DNA of 64,000 nt from Cephalothrix simula (GCA_035591015.1 JAXIUW010184736.1:62001-126000); one strand, 5' to 3'; positions 1 to 9,833 are shown, counted from the stretch's first letter. Translations and numbers: made by a program. Notes: generated by a model from the letters alone, not told the origin.

Positions 1-409
1 CGCTCAAAAATGAGAAGTCTTTTTTAGTTACAAACACATAGGCTGTAAGTGCCACAAAGATAACCGCCGTTAAGGTTAGGGCTTGTTGAACGCTGGCTGC
101 TTGATACATAGATACCACTATGCCCAAGGCCATGCCTGATACGGTGGTAAAGCTAAACAGAGCAATTAGGTTTAGACCCGGTTTACGTCTTACAGCCAAA
201 GCGAAGATGATTAAGCCTATTTCAGCGATAATCAACGGAAAAGCGTAGCTAGGGTCAATGGTCTTACCAAAGGCTGCTCCGCCTAGGGCCGTTAGCAATG
301 ATACCGCTAATAAGCCGTAAACCTTGCGCACAAAGCTCATTCTATCGGCAACACTGGCCTGTGCAGCCGAGTTAACAACGGTTGTCTGCTGTTGCATGTT
401 TGGAAACAT
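1..409 (-). CDS. Bax inhibitor-1 / YccA-family membrane protein (partial, 3' end outside window)
   Basis: The visible 136 codons start at an ATG (407-409) preceded by GGAG about seven bases upstream, and run off the left edge without a stop. After a polar N-terminus (MFPNMQQQTTVV) there is an RMSFVRKVYGLLAVSL segment and then hydrophobic helices, with segments such as IIAEIGLIIFALAV and GMALGIVVSMYQAASV, ending near TAYVFVTKKDFSFLS. This order (short polar head, F-KVYGLLA, alternating helices, Y-FVTKKDFSF) is typical of the BI-1/YccA/YbhL family of seven-helix inner-membrane proteins, some of which act as calcium leak channels or modulate FtsH. The missing C-terminal part should hold the conserved Asp pair. 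It is divergent from gltX, sharing a 148-bp upstream region. The specific role is not known. Confidence 0.85.
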   Translation of the reverse strand, partial: MFPNMQQQTTVVNSAAQASVADRMSFVRKVYGLLAVSLLTALGGAAFGKTIDPSYAFPLIIAEIGLIIFALAVRRKPGLNLIALFSFTTVSGMALGIVVSMYQAASVQQALTLTAVIFVALTAYVFVTKKDFSFLS

Positions 410-485
410 TTTATTTCTCCAAGTTGTCTGTTTTAATTAAAAACTCTTGTTGTGCTATTCTATCAACTTATATCAGCACTTATAG

Positions 486-498
486 AGGGCTAAGCCCT
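486..498. promoter_or_regulatory. Small palindrome and TATAAT box in divergent promoter region
   Basis: Between the divergent BI-1 and gltX genes lies the 13-bp palindrome AGGGCTAAGCCCT, followed by TATAAT at 504-509. The single-base centre is too small for a useful RNA hairpin, so a protein-binding site is more natural than a terminator. No good -35 box is evident for the TATAAT, so the promoter call is weak. Confidence 0.3.
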
Positions 499-557
499 GC
501 CTATATAATCTATATAATAACAGATTATTCAATACAGTACCTATTATATCACTATTT

Positions 558-2000
558 ATGACCAATATATCTGCGGTGCGTTTACGGTTTGCGCCTAGCC
601 CCACCGGTAAATTACACGTCGGCGGACTGCGCACGGCTCTATTCAGCTACATAATGGCTCGGCAAAATGACGGGCAGTTTCTACTGCGCATTGAAGATAC
701 CGACCGTGAACGACTGCAACCCGATGCCGAACAAAACATCGCTGACATGCTTGATTGGGCTGGACTGACCCCCGATGAATCGCCGATTCAGGGCGGTATT
801 TATGCTCCCTACCATCAATCAAAGCGCTTGCATTTGTATCATGAAGCAGCTGAAAAACTAATTGAAACCGGCCATGCCTATCGTTGCTACACCAGCAGTG
901 CCGAATTAGATGAACTTCGCCAACAACAAATAAAGCGTGGCCACCCCCCACGCTATGATGGTCGCCACCGCAACCTTACCAATCAGCAAGAACAAGACTA
1001 CATTGCAGAGGGTCGCAAGCCCGTCATTCGTATGCGTATTCCTGAAAAAGAAGAACGTATTGTGATTGATGACCTTATTCGTGGCAAAGTTGTCTTTTTG
1101 ACCTCACAGCTTGATGACCAAGTTATAATCAAGTCCGATGGCTACCCTACTTATCATCTGGCTGTAGTGGTTGATGACCACGCCATGCAGATTAGCCACG
1201 TTATGCGCGCCGAAGAATGGCTGCCCTCAACGCCTAAGCATGTTTGCCTGTATCGCTGGCTGGGCTACCCTTTGCCCAAGTTTGCTCACCTACCATTGTT
1301 GCTTAATGAAGACCGCAGCAAAATGAGCAAACGCAAAGGCGATGTTGCCGTAGAAGACTATAAAAATAAAGGCTATTTGCCAGAAGCTCTAATCAACTTT
1401 TTAGCGTTGATGGGCTGGTCTACCGGCGACACCCGTGAGGTTATGCCCTTGGCTGACATCATCAAAGAATTCTCAGTTAAGCGCATTACCAAGTCTGGCG
1501 CCATATTTGACCGTTCCAAACTAGAGTGGATGAATCAACAATATATCCAAAAACTATCCTTAGAACGGCTTTATGAATTATCTAAGCCCTTTATAACCGA
1601 ACTTACGCTACCACCTAAGGAACAATTAAAACCAATGCTAGAAGCCGTGCAGCCCTCATTGACTAGGCTAGACCAACTCAATGAAAAACTAAGCCTGTTC
1701 ACCGCAACTGATACCAAACTACCCGCTAGCCCTCAGTTAGACGACCCGCAGCTTAAAGAGCTGTGCCAGTTTCTGTTGCAGTTCTATCGCACTAATGCCA
1801 ATGATGACTACGACTTCAAAGCCTTAATGAAGAATGCTCAGCAACACACGGGCCTTAAAGGCCAACAACTGTGGAAGCCCGTGCGCATTATTTTCACCCA
1901 TGCTGAAGAGGGGCCAGACCTCACCCAAACTGTGCGCATACTTGGCGCAGAAAAAATCATCCAACGCCTTGAACAGGCTATGGATACCTTGTTTAGCTAG
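558..2000 (+). CDS. gltX: Glutamyl-tRNA synthetase
   Basis: This class I aminoacyl-tRNA synthetase charges tRNA-Glu with glutamate; the product serves translation and, via glutamyl-tRNA reductase and HemL (also in this window), haem synthesis. The N-terminal Rossmann domain opens with FAPSPTGKLHVGGLRTALF, which holds the HIGH-type signature (HVGG), and the second signature is SKMSKRKG near residues 255-262. The C-terminal helical anticodon-binding half is present. At 480 residues it is full length for bacterial GltX. The ATG at 558 is directly followed by conserved sequence, so the start is well placed, but there is no Shine-Dalgarno sequence in the AT-rich leader. It stands alone, 213 bp before uvrB. 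Confidence 0.97.
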   Translation: MTNISAVRLRFAPSPTGKLHVGGLRTALFSYIMARQNDGQFLLRIEDTDRERLQPDAEQNIADMLDWAGLTPDESPIQGGIYAPYHQSKRLHLYHEAAEKLIETGHAYRCYTSSAELDELRQQQIKRGHPPRYDGRHRNLTNQQEQDYIAEGRKPVIRMRIPEKEERIVIDDLIRGKVVFLTSQLDDQVIIKSDGYPTYHLAVVVDDHAMQISHVMRAEEWLPSTPKHVCLYRWLGYPLPKFAHLPLLLNEDRSKMSKRKGDVAVEDYKNKGYLPEALINFLALMGWSTGDTREVMPLADIIKEFSVKRITKSGAIFDRSKLEWMNQQYIQKLSLERLYELSKPFITELTLPPKEQLKPMLEAVQPSLTRLDQLNEKLSLFTATDTKLPASPQLDDPQLKELCQFLLQFYRTNANDDYDFKALMKNAQQHTGLKGQQLWKPVRIIFTHAEEGPDLTQTVRILGAEKIIQRLEQAMDTLFS

Positions 2001-2213
2001 TGAGGTATTGGGATGTTTCTAAAAAACTTTTGCAAAAACTTATGCCGGGGCTTAGGCGGAATACCTACGCTACACTAAGTAATATTTTTGAAGCAGCATT
2101 GGCGGCTAACGTGTTGAATAATAACCGTATCTGTGCAAATAAAATTGTGCGATACAAATTGTGTAAACTATAAATGGCTGCCACTACACAAAATCAATTA
2201 GAATAAATTAAGC

Positions 2214-4196
2214 ATGAGCAACTATGTAATCGCCGCAGACTACAGCTTGGCACCCTATCAGGCGGAGTGTGTAGATAAACTTATTAGCGGCATAGAGAGC
2301 GGCAAGCAACGCCAAGTTATGATGGGCATCACCGGCTCTGGCAAAACCTATATCATGGCCAATGTTATTGAGCGGCTTAAATCACCGGCCGTTATTATCG
2401 CCCCTAATAAAGCCTTGGCTGCTCAATTATATCAAGAGTTTAAGGCGTACTTCCCATCAAATGCGGTAGAGTACTTTGTTAGTTACTATGACTACTACCA
2501 GCCCGAGGCCTACGTTGCCAGCCGAGACCTATACATTGAGAAAGATGCCTTAGTCAATGATGAGCTAGAGCGGATGCGACTAGCGGCGACTAGGGCGTTA
2601 TTTGAGCGTCAAGATGTGGTTATCGTAGCCAGCGTCTCATGTATTTACGGTTTGGGGTCTCCCGAAGACTATGGCGGAATGCTACTGTTTTTGAAGCTGG
2701 GCGATGTTATTGACCGTGATACTATTCTTGAGCGACTGATTGAAATTGGCTACGAGCGCAATGATTACGACTTTTACCGTGGCACCTTCCGTGTAAGGGG
2801 CGATGTTATTGAAGTTTACATGGCAGAGTCAACTCGTGCCGTACGGATTGAGCTGTTTGGCGATGAAATAGAGGCTATTGCCGAAATTGACCCCTTGCTA
2901 GGTACTAAGCTAGACCTAGTCTCTAAGGTTGGCTTTTACCCCGCATCACATTATGTAACGCCGCCCTCTAAGCATAAAGAAACCATTGCCATGATTCGTG
3001 AAGAGCTGCGTGAAAGCCTAGCTGCTCTGAAACAAGATAATCGGCTACTAGAATATCAACGCCTTGAACAACGCACTCTCTATGACATAGAGATGATTCA
3101 AGAAACCGGCACCTGCAAAGGTATAGAAAACTATAGCCGCATTATTCAGCGCCGTGAGGCTGGGTCTCCACCCACGACTCTGCTTGATTATTTACCATCT
3201 ACCGCAACCATTTTTATTGATGAAAGCCATGTGGCTATCTCTCAGCTACAAGCCATGTATCGTGGAGATTTTTCACGCAAAAGCAATCTTGTTGAACACG
3301 GCTTCCGCTTGCCGTCAGCTATTGATAATCGCCCCCTCAAGTTTGAAGAATTTGAAAAAACGCCCCTCAACACCATTTTTGTTTCAGCAACTCCCGGTCC
3401 CTACGAGCTAGCCAAGTGCAATGGTGAAACAATAGAGCTAATTATTCGGCCTACCGGCTTGCTTGACCCTGTAATTGAAGTTCGTCCTGTAGAAGGGCAA
3501 GTAGATGATTTGCTGAATGAAATTAAAATTCGTAGTGCAAAAAATGAGCGTGTACTGGTAACCACCCTGACCAAGCGCATGGCTGAAGATCTTAGCCAGT
3601 ACTATCAAGATTTGGGGGTGCGCATTCGCTATTTACATTCTGACATTGACACCATAGAACGTGTTGAAATATTGCGTGATTTAAGGCTGGGCGAATTTGA
3701 TGTGTTAGTGGGCATCAACCTGCTGCGTGAGGGGCTTGACCTGCCCGAAGTATCACTAGTCGCTATTTTTGATGCTGACAAGGAAGGTTTTTTGCGTTCT
3801 TATCGTTCTTTGATGCAAACCTGTGGGCGAGCATCACGTAATCCCAATGGAATGAGTATATTCTATGCCGACAGAATTACTCAATCTATGCGTGAGGTTA
3901 TTGATGAAACACAGCGACGCCGTGATATTCAGGCTGAATACAATCGCCAAAACAATATCACCCCCCAAATGCTCAATAAAAAGATTAGCGATGCCATGCA
4001 TACCGAAGAATCTAAGTCTGCCAAGCCTTTGCCCATCAAGCCCGAAAAAGAGATTGCTCAACAAATTAAGAAACTTGAAAAAGATATGCTTGCTGCCGCT
4101 AAAAAGCTAGACTTTGAACACGCTGCAGATCTGCGTGATGCCATCGCCGGACTACGGAAATATGAACTTGGAATCGGTGGTGATCTTAGCGACTAG
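2214..4196 (+). CDS. uvrB: Excinuclease ABC subunit B
   Basis: UvrB is the helicase-like damage-verification subunit of nucleotide excision repair; it is loaded by UvrA and then recruits UvrC. Walker A is GITGSGKTY at residues 39-46, the DNA-wrapping beta-hairpin follows around [11 protein letters not shown], the DEAD-type box is IDESHV near residue 335, and helicase motifs V and VI appear in [14 protein letters not shown] and [10 protein letters not shown]. The C-terminal UVR motif that binds UvrC is present ([19 protein letters not shown]). Length of 660 residues is normal. The last 45 bp overlap, antisense, the end of the ComFB-type gene. Confidence 0.98.
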   Translation: MSNYVIAADYSLAPYQAECVDKLISGIESGKQRQVMMGITGSGKTYIMANVIERLKSPAVIIAPNKALAAQLYQEFKAYFPSNAVEYFVSYYDYYQPEAYVASRDLYIEKDALVNDELERMRLAATRALFERQDVVIVASVSCIYGLGSPEDYGGMLLFLKLGDVIDRDTILERLIEIGYERNDYDFYRGTFRVRGDVIEVYMAESTRAVRIELFGDEIEAIAEIDPLLGTKLDLVSKVGFYPASHYVTPPSKHKETIAMIREELRESLAALKQDNRLLEYQRLEQRTLYDIEMIQETGTCKGIENYSRIIQRREAGSPPTTLLDYLPSTATIFIDESHVAISQLQAMYRGDFSRKSNLVEHGFRLPSAIDNRPLKFEEFEKTPLNTIFVSATPGPYELAKCNGETIELIIRPTGLLDPVIEVRPVEGQVDDLLNEIKIRSAKNERVLVTTLTKRMAEDLSQYYQDLGVRIRYLHSDIDTIERVEILRDLRLGEFDVLVGINLLREGLDLPEVSLVAIFDADKEGFLRSYRSLMQTCGRASRNPNGMSIFYADRITQSMREVIDETQRRRDIQAEYNRQNNITPQMLNKKISDAMHTEESKSAKPLPIKPEKEIAQQIKKLEKDMLAAAKKLDFEHAADLRDAIAGLRKYELGIGGDLSD

Positions 4197-4532
4197 GCGA
4201 GCACGAGAGCGCTCAAAACTATGATTAGGTGCTACGCTGACTACACTTATAGCAGCTTTAATCGCTATGATTACCTCATTCTCTGGTGGATTAAAACCTG
4301 AGATTATTATTGAGCCTGCCTGAGCGTAATGGGCTGCAATCTTGTTAAGGCTTAGGGCATATATATCTTCAAGGCACGTAACACAGGCGCATCTTGGTGC
4401 ATCTTCGCTTAGTATCTGATGCATCAACTTTATTACTCTTTGCTCATTATTATTTTTGATGGCGGCAAAGTTTACCTTGTCTAGGGCATTGCTTATGTCT
4501 TGAAGACTTGGTTTTTTGCTACTTAAATCCAT
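4152..4532 (-). CDS. ComFB-family protein
   Basis: A 126-residue protein with the hallmark of the late-competence ComFB family: a cysteine cluster C48-x-C50-x2-C53 directly followed by [17 protein letters not shown], matching the family pattern of metal-binding cysteines before a D(I/V)-ALALN-L-P-Y helix. Bacillus ComFB sits in the comF operon but its role there is unclear; cyanobacterial relatives have been reported to bind cyclic dinucleotides. The C-terminal 40 residues are polar and degenerate. It is convergent with uvrB and its 3' end overlaps that gene by 45 bp. No competence genes are nearby. The family call rests on motif recall, and function in this organism is unknown. Confidence 0.7.
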   Translation of the reverse strand: MDLSSKKPSLQDISNALDKVNFAAIKNNNEQRVIKLMHQILSEDAPRCACVTCLEDIYALSLNKIAAHYAQAGSIIISGFNPPENEVIIAIKAAISVVSVAPNHSFERSRARLVAKITTDSKFIFP

Positions 4533-4548
4533 TGCGCACTACTCTGAT

Positions 4549-4587
4549 TTAATATCTGTTTTTAGTATCTGTTTTTGATATATTTTA
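4549..4587. repeat. Degenerate tandem repeat, 13-bp unit, three copies
   Basis: Three consecutive 13-mers read TTAATATCTGTTT, TTAGTATCTGTTT and TTGATATATTTTA. They lie in the 183-bp divergent region between the ComFB-type gene and recO. This is one of several private short-period arrays in the gaps of this window. Confidence 0.7.
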
Positions 4588-4715
4588 TATATGTTGTCCA
4601 ATACCTGCTGTTTAATATGATTGCCTGAGTTTGGTTATTAATCTGCTATGCTTTCTCTTAGATTAAGACTTACTATTAATAACGCTAACTTAATCAGAAA
4701 TGCTCTGACCAAACG

Positions 4716-5444
4716 ATGAATATTGTCTCTTCGCCAGCCATAATTCTGCGCCAAATGCCACATGGAGAATATGACCGCATCATCACCTTTATCAGTGCCC
4801 AGCACGGCAAACTAAGCGGATTTTCAAAAAGCTCACGCAAGCTCAAAGCCCACTCATTAGGTAGCTTAGACCCCTTAGTCCACGGCAATATGTTTTTTGC
4901 TTTTCCGCGCACAACGGGCTTAGTGCATATTCGCAAGTGTGACCGCCTAGCACCCTCGCCGCTTCAGAATAAAACTTATGCAAGTTTTTTAGTTAAGTCA
5001 TTGATGGCTGAGGTAATATTTTTATCTGAAATCCATCCAGAAGATGCCTATGCGCATTATAAGTGCCTGCTTAGCGGGCTACAAAGCCCCGGCAATATTC
5101 AAGATGCCTTAGTGTTTATGCTTAATTTTAGTCAATTGCTGGGCGTTGATGCCAACTATGGTCGTTGCTTAGACTGCTCAATTAGCTTTGGCGAAAGCGA
5201 ACAAAAAGCTACTATCAACTTTGCAAATGGCGCAGCTTATTGCCAGCGTTGCAGCATTCATCATGGGCATGGCGGTGGCTATATGCGCTATCCAGAGCGA
5301 GTATTATCTGGGTTTAATCAGCCAAACTTTCCTCAAGAATGTTCTGATGTTATCTTGTTTGATATTGTTTGCCAGCATGTGTATTTTCATTTAGACAAGC
5401 AACCAAAAAGCTATTTGTTGCTTAAACAGCATCTAGCAGAATAA
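4716..5444 (+). CDS. recO: DNA repair protein RecO
   Basis: RecO works with RecR (and RecF) to load RecA onto SSB-coated gaps in recombinational repair. The N-terminal OB fold is recognisable from SSPAIILRQMPHGEYDRIITFIS, followed by a helical bundle. The zinc-finger region is CLDC (near residue 150) and CQRC (near residue 177), a four-cysteine set seen in many RecO proteins. Length of 242 residues is typical. The stop is followed 11 bp later by msrB, so the two are probably cotranscribed. No ribosome-binding site is evident before the ATG. Confidence 0.9.
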   Translation: MNIVSSPAIILRQMPHGEYDRIITFISAQHGKLSGFSKSSRKLKAHSLGSLDPLVHGNMFFAFPRTTGLVHIRKCDRLAPSPLQNKTYASFLVKSLMAEVIFLSEIHPEDAYAHYKCLLSGLQSPGNIQDALVFMLNFSQLLGVDANYGRCLDCSISFGESEQKATINFANGAAYCQRCSIHHGHGGGYMRYPERVLSGFNQPNFPQECSDVILFDIVCQHVYFHLDKQPKSYLLLKQHLAE

Positions 5445-5455
5445 CTAACTTAACT

Positions 5456-5848
5456 ATGCACTTAGATATGAGCAAAGAAGATAAATGGAAGGCCAAACTT
5501 AGCCCCCATCAATATAATATACTGCGCCAAAAAGGCACTGAACCGCCCTTTAGCGGCAGCCTGCTCAACTGCAAAGATGCCGGCACTTACCACTGTGCAG
5601 CCTGCTCTAAGCAATTATTTAGCTCTGCTGATAAGTATGACTCAGGTAGCGGTTGGCCTAGCTTTACCGCCAGCCTAGAAAGCTCAGTTGATTATGTTAC
5701 CGATAAATCATTGTTGAGAGTGCGAACCGAGGTTATTTGCACTGAATGTAAGTCGCATCTCGGCCATGTGTTTGATGACGGACCACAGCCCACCGGCAAG
5801 CGTTACTGCATAAACTCATTAGCCCTAACTTTTCAGAACAAAGACTAG
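5456..5848 (+). CDS. msrB: Peptide-methionine (R)-S-oxide reductase
   Basis: MsrB reduces the R-epimer of methionine sulfoxide in proteins, using thioredoxin. Two zinc-binding CxxC pairs are visible (HCAACS near residue 49 and CTECKSHLGH near 100), as are the substrate-site segment GSGWPSF and the catalytic cysteine in KRYCINSLAL near the C-terminus. It is a compact 130-residue single-domain form, without a fused MsrA. It follows recO closely and ends convergently with fliG. The catalytic position is a normal cysteine codon, not selenocysteine. Confidence 0.95.
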   Translation: MHLDMSKEDKWKAKLSPHQYNILRQKGTEPPFSGSLLNCKDAGTYHCAACSKQLFSSADKYDSGSGWPSFTASLESSVDYVTDKSLLRVRTEVICTECKSHLGHVFDDGPQPTGKRYCINSLALTFQNKD

Positions 5849-5968
5849 CACTATCGCTAATGTCTCTGGCACCTAGCTATATCTTGCTGCGCATCACAAG
5901 ACAATTTTAAGGCAATTTTATTGACTAAAGCTAGCTCTGCGCCGAGCATGTCTGCAGCAGATAACCTT

Positions 5969-6982
5969 TTAGATAACATCGCTACCGCCACGACCGCTGA
6001 TGACGATATCGCCCTGCTCTTCCATACGGCGGGCAATCTTTACCATATTCTGTTGCGCTTTTTCTACATCAGAAACCTTAACGGGCCCCATTATCTCTAA
6101 GTCTTCCCGAAGCATTTCACCAGCTCGCTTAGACATAGAATTAAATATAATCTCCTTCACCGAATCACTGGCCGTTCGCAAAGCTAAGGCTAGGTCATGC
6201 TGAGATATTTCCTTGACGATGGCCTGCATTCCACGAGTATCAATAAGCACCAAGTCTTCAAAGGTGAACATGAGCTCTCTGATTTGTTCGGCCAAGTCGG
6301 GGTCGCTCTCTTCCATAGTGGCTAAAATACGGTTTTCAGTAGTCTTATCTAAAGAGTTAAGCATTTCGGCCACCGCATCGGTACCGCCCACTTTAGACAT
6401 CCCCACCGACCGTGAAGCCTGCATCTCACGCGATAAAACTTCGTCAATCTCGTTCACAACGCCGGGTTGAATGCTCTCTAGCGTGGCCATGCGATACACA
6501 ACATCGGCCTGAATGTTCTCAGGCAGTTCTCTGACTACTGATGCAGTTTGTTCGGCATTCTCTAAATGCGACAAAATAATGGCAATGGTTTGGGGATGCT
6601 CATGGGTAATAAAGTTAGCAATTGATTTTGCATCAAGCCACTTTAATGACTCTAGGGCACTCTCTTCTACATCGGCAGATAGGTTTTCTACCAAAGTTTT
6701 AGCCCGATCAGCACCCAAAGCTCGTGAAAGAGTATTGCGGACAAAGTCTCCCGAAGCACTAATAGTAAAATTATCGCCACCACCAGAGCGAGTTCGGTAA
6801 TAGTCTTCTAGCACAGCATCTAGCTCTTCTGTTGAAACATCAGAAAATCTCGCCATGTAATAGGCGACTTGCTGAATCTCTGAATCCTCAAGATTTTTAA
6901 TGATTTCAGATGCAGATTCTTCACCCACAGCCAACAATAAAACTGCTGCTTTTTTGGGACCGGTTAGCTTTCCGATGCTCAT
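5969..6982 (-). CDS. fliG: Flagellar motor switch protein FliG
   Basis: FliG is the rotor protein that couples the C-ring to the MS-ring and interacts with MotA stators. The 337-residue protein is full length: N-terminal domain starting SIGKLTGPKKAAVLLLAVGEE, middle-domain EHPQTIAIILSHL motif near residue 128, a DAVAEMLNSLD segment in the armadillo region, and a C-terminal domain rich in charged helices (LEDLVLID-type and EDLEIMGPVKVSDVEKAQ). A GGxD-type region is present at VGGTDAV. No other flagellar gene is adjacent: neighbours are msrB (convergent) and a tRNA. The reading frame is intact, which argues that it is under selection. Confidence 0.95.
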   Translation of the reverse strand: MSIGKLTGPKKAAVLLLAVGEESASEIIKNLEDSEIQQVAYYMARFSDVSTEELDAVLEDYYRTRSGGGDNFTISASGDFVRNTLSRALGADRAKTLVENLSADVEESALESLKWLDAKSIANFITHEHPQTIAIILSHLENAEQTASVVRELPENIQADVVYRMATLESIQPGVVNEIDEVLSREMQASRSVGMSKVGGTDAVAEMLNSLDKTTENRILATMEESDPDLAEQIRELMFTFEDLVLIDTRGMQAIVKEISQHDLALALRTASDSVKEIIFNSMSKRAGEMLREDLEIMGPVKVSDVEKAQQNMVKIARRMEEQGDIVISGRGGSDVI

Positions 6983-7203
6983 AGTTACATCCTATGTTGA
7001 TACCAAAATGATTATATGCCATAGTTTCTGCAGCCAATGCTTGCTGCATGGTGTGGCTTAGTCAGTATACTATTTAACTTCTATTTGAGCCTCTGACTGT
7101 GCTGTTAGCAATTGTGCCACCAATAATATTACGATTAAAGCAATAATTGTACCGATTTTGCTATTAACTACGCAGAAAATGCAGCTTGATGATTGATATT
7201 TAC

Positions 7204-7277
7204 GGCAGGGTAGCTCAGCTGGTTAGAGCGCGCGATTCATAATCGCGAGGTCGGGAGTTCAAGTCTCCCCCCTGCTA
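7204..7277 (+). tRNA. tRNA-Met (CAT)
   Basis: A full cloverleaf can be folded: acceptor GGCAGGG with CCCTGCT (terminal G-T pair), D stem GCTC/GAGC, anticodon stem CGCGA/TCGCG with loop TTCATAA (anticodon CAT at 7238-7240), and T stem GGGAG/CTCCC. The discriminator is A and CCA is not encoded. The acceptor with a 1-72 G-U pair and D-loop resemble elongator tRNA-Met of proteobacteria; tRNA-Ile2 with a lysidine-modified CAT cannot be fully excluded. Confidence 0.93.
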
Positions 7278-7356
7278 TTCGCAATCAATCATAATGCGTT
7301 TAGGTATAATGCGTTAAAGACAACGCATAGCGTTATCATAGGCATATAAGGCATAA

Positions 7357-8373
7357 GTGTATGAAAATATGAAAGATAGACCTCTACCCATAAGTTTGAT
7401 AGCCCTAGCCCCGCTGTGGCTAGTTGCAGCAACAGTAATTCTCATCTACACCGAAAGCATCCTTATTCCGCTAACCTTTGCTATTTTTATTTACGCAACT
7501 ATTATTCCGGCGGTCAACTTTGCTCAGACTAAAACCGGCCTTCATTACTACGTGTCGCTGCTGATAGTCTTAGTTGTATTGAGTTTGTTAGGAACCGTTT
7601 TATTTCGCTTTTTAACCTCATCAATCGCCACCTTCGCCAATGAGATACAAAATTATAGCGATAGAATAGAGAGCTTTCTAAACCTCGCTGACCAATACTC
7701 TCAAAAATTCGGCTTTAGTTTAGATTTGACTGAAGTTAAAGGCGTAATAAGCGGCGCAAAGGTGTTTTCTTTTGTGTCTACCATTGTTGCTGGAACGCTA
7801 AGTTCATTTTCACTGAGTTTGCTGTTTGCGACCTATTTTTTGTGTGGCACTAACTTATCTAAGGTAAAGTCAACGCTAATCAGAACAATCATCAACAAAA
7901 TTTCTTACTATATAACCATGAAGCTGTTTATCTCAATCGGGGTCGGCATAGTGGTGTGGGTAGTTTTAACTATAGCCGGAATAGACCTTGCCTTTCTTAT
8001 ATCAGTCTTGACCATTGGGCTAAATTTTATTCCTAATATAGGTTCAATTATCGCAACTCTATTGCCTATTCCGGTGATAATACTGCAATACGGATTTGGT
8101 ATTGAGCTATATGGTGTAATCATCACCCTATTTACAACTCAATTTTTAATTGGCAATGTTTTAGAACCCAAAATTATGGGCAGCGGTATGGACTTGCACC
8201 CGGTGACTATTTTGATATTTTTAGTTTTTTGGGGGCTAGTATGGGGTATTCCGGGAATGTTTCTGGCTGTACCGATTACGGCCACTATTAAGATCATCCT
8301 CGACAATACCCCTGCCACCCACCAAATAGGTAGCCTATTGGCAGGCAGACTCTCTACAGACGCTGCAAACTAG
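7357..8373 (+). CDS. AI-2E family transporter (PerM/TqsA/YdiK type)
   Basis: A 338-residue polytopic inner-membrane protein with about seven or eight helices. The N-terminal pair (LIALAPLWLVAATVILIY and ILIPLTFAIFIYATII), the central amphipathic region with a coiled stretch, and the C-terminal signature containing FIPNIGSIIATLLPIPV and EPKIMGSGMDLHPVTILI are typical of the AI-2E exporter superfamily. Members move small molecules or act as Na+/H+ antiporters, and substrate cannot be read from sequence. The GTG at 7357 has AAGG six bases upstream; an in-frame ATG at 7369 lacks such a site, so GTG is preferred. Its stop overlaps the gabD stop by 4 bp (convergent). Confidence 0.88.
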   Translation: MYENMKDRPLPISLIALAPLWLVAATVILIYTESILIPLTFAIFIYATIIPAVNFAQTKTGLHYYVSLLIVLVVLSLLGTVLFRFLTSSIATFANEIQNYSDRIESFLNLADQYSQKFGFSLDLTEVKGVISGAKVFSFVSTIVAGTLSSFSLSLLFATYFLCGTNLSKVKSTLIRTIINKISYYITMKLFISIGVGIVVWVVLTIAGIDLAFLISVLTIGLNFIPNIGSIIATLLPIPVIILQYGFGIELYGVIITLFTTQFLIGNVLEPKIMGSGMDLHPVTILIFLVFWGLVWGIPGMFLAVPITATIKIILDNTPATHQIGSLLAGRLSTDAAN

Positions 8374-9812
8374 CGATCAAGACCGGCCATGCAGATGTAC
8401 TTTAGATTAAGGTATTCATCAATACCTTGCCGAGCGCCTTCACGGCCGTAGCCAGATTCTTTTACGCCACCAAAGGGTATTTGATGGGCTGATGTTCGGC
8501 CAGTGTTCACGCCGACCATTCCGAATTCTAGCCCTTCGGCAACTCTCCAGCAACGACCAATATCACGACTGTAGAAGTATGAGGCTAATCCATAGGTAGT
8601 ATTATTAGCCATCGTAATAGCCTCATCTTCTTCATCAAAACGGATTATCGGTGATACGGGACCAAAGCTCTCATCGCAACTAATCTGCATGTCGGGCTTT
8701 ACGCCAACCACTACGGTAGGCTCAAAGAATGATGCCCCCAGCGCATGACGCTTACCGCCCAAAACTACCTGTCCGCCACGACTTTGAGCATCAGTAATTT
8801 GAGCCTCTAGCCTTTCTACGGCACGCATATCAATCAGCGGTCCTTGCTGCACGCCATCTTCTAAACCGTTCCCAACCTTAAGCTCTTTCTTGGCCGCAAT
8901 TAAACCCTCTACAAACTGATCATAAACCTTGCTATGCACAAAGAAACGATCTGCAGAAACACAGGTTTGCCCCGTATTGCGATGTTTGCTAATCATTGCG
9001 CCCTTAATGGCTTCTGCCACATCGCCATCGTCAAAAACTATAAACGGCGCGCTTCCGCCTAGCTCTAGCGACAACCGCTTCACCGTCCCCGCCGCCTGAG
9101 CAGCTAACATCTTGCCAACACTGGTAGAACCTGTAAAAGATATTTTGCGGACTAGACTATTTTCACAAAGCTCTTGCCCCATTTCTGCCGAAGACTTTCC
9201 GGCAACCACATTCAATACTCCGGCTGGAATACCGCTCTCATCAGCCAATTTTGCCAAAGCCAAGGCACTAAGCGGTGTCTGTGAAGCCGGACGCACCACC
9301 ACCACGCAACCCGCTGCCAATGCCGGCGCAACCTTGCGTGCAATCATCGCTAACGGAAAATTCCACGGAGTGATTATGCCGCAAACTCCTACTGGTTGCT
9401 TGATTGCTATTAATTGTCGTCCGCTAGCATTATCGGGAATAGTTTCGCCATAAGCTCGCTTGCCTTCTTCGGCAAACCACTGCAAAAAAGAGTTGGCGTA
9501 GCTAACCTCACCGGTGGCATCAGTAATAGGTTTGCCCGACTCCAAAGTATTTATTTCTGCTAGCTCTGCAGTATGCTTTTTAATATTTGCGAACCAACGC
9601 ATCATAATTTCTGCTCTTTCGTAGGCGTTATGCCTTGCCCAATCTTTGCGACTGGCATCGGCAAGCTCAATTGCTGAGCGCACTTCAGCTTGACCTAGGT
9701 TAGAGACTTGAGCTATTTCTTCTTGAGTAGCAGGGTTGTACACCGCAAAAGTATCTTTGCCTTCAACCCACTTACCGCCAATATAAGATTGGCTGACTAT
9801 TAATTTATTCAT
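8370..9812 (-). CDS. gabD: Succinate-semialdehyde dehydrogenase, NAD(P)+-dependent
   Basis: An aldehyde dehydrogenase of 480 residues. The cofactor site appears as ITPWNFPLAMIARKVAPALAAG (in its key part PWNFP), the nucleotide loop is FTGSTSVGK, the catalytic Glu lies in SLELGGSAPFIV, and the nucleophilic Cys in NTGQTCVSADRF. These, with the C-terminal IPFGGVKESGYGREGARQG, match the GabD/SSADH subfamily that oxidises succinate semialdehyde to succinate (GABA shunt and related routes). No gabT is adjacent, so the physiological substrate could be another short semialdehyde. It is transcribed away from rpoC, starting 22 bp beyond the rpoBC terminator. Confidence 0.88.
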   Translation of the reverse strand: MNKLIVSQSYIGGKWVEGKDTFAVYNPATQEEIAQVSNLGQAEVRSAIELADASRKDWARHNAYERAEIMMRWFANIKKHTAELAEINTLESGKPITDATGEVSYANSFLQWFAEEGKRAYGETIPDNASGRQLIAIKQPVGVCGIITPWNFPLAMIARKVAPALAAGCVVVVRPASQTPLSALALAKLADESGIPAGVLNVVAGKSSAEMGQELCENSLVRKISFTGSTSVGKMLAAQAAGTVKRLSLELGGSAPFIVFDDGDVAEAIKGAMISKHRNTGQTCVSADRFFVHSKVYDQFVEGLIAAKKELKVGNGLEDGVQQGPLIDMRAVERLEAQITDAQSRGGQVVLGGKRHALGASFFEPTVVVGVKPDMQISCDESFGPVSPIIRFDEEDEAITMANNTTYGLASYFYSRDIGRCWRVAEGLEFGMVGVNTGRTSAHQIPFGGVKESGYGREGARQGIDEYLNLKYICMAGLDR

Positions 9813-9833
9813 ATAAAATACTGTTCAACATAA

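Noticed and set aside
9112-9453. Plus-strand frame inside gabD
   Set aside because: Fully antisense to conserved aldehyde dehydrogenase sequence.
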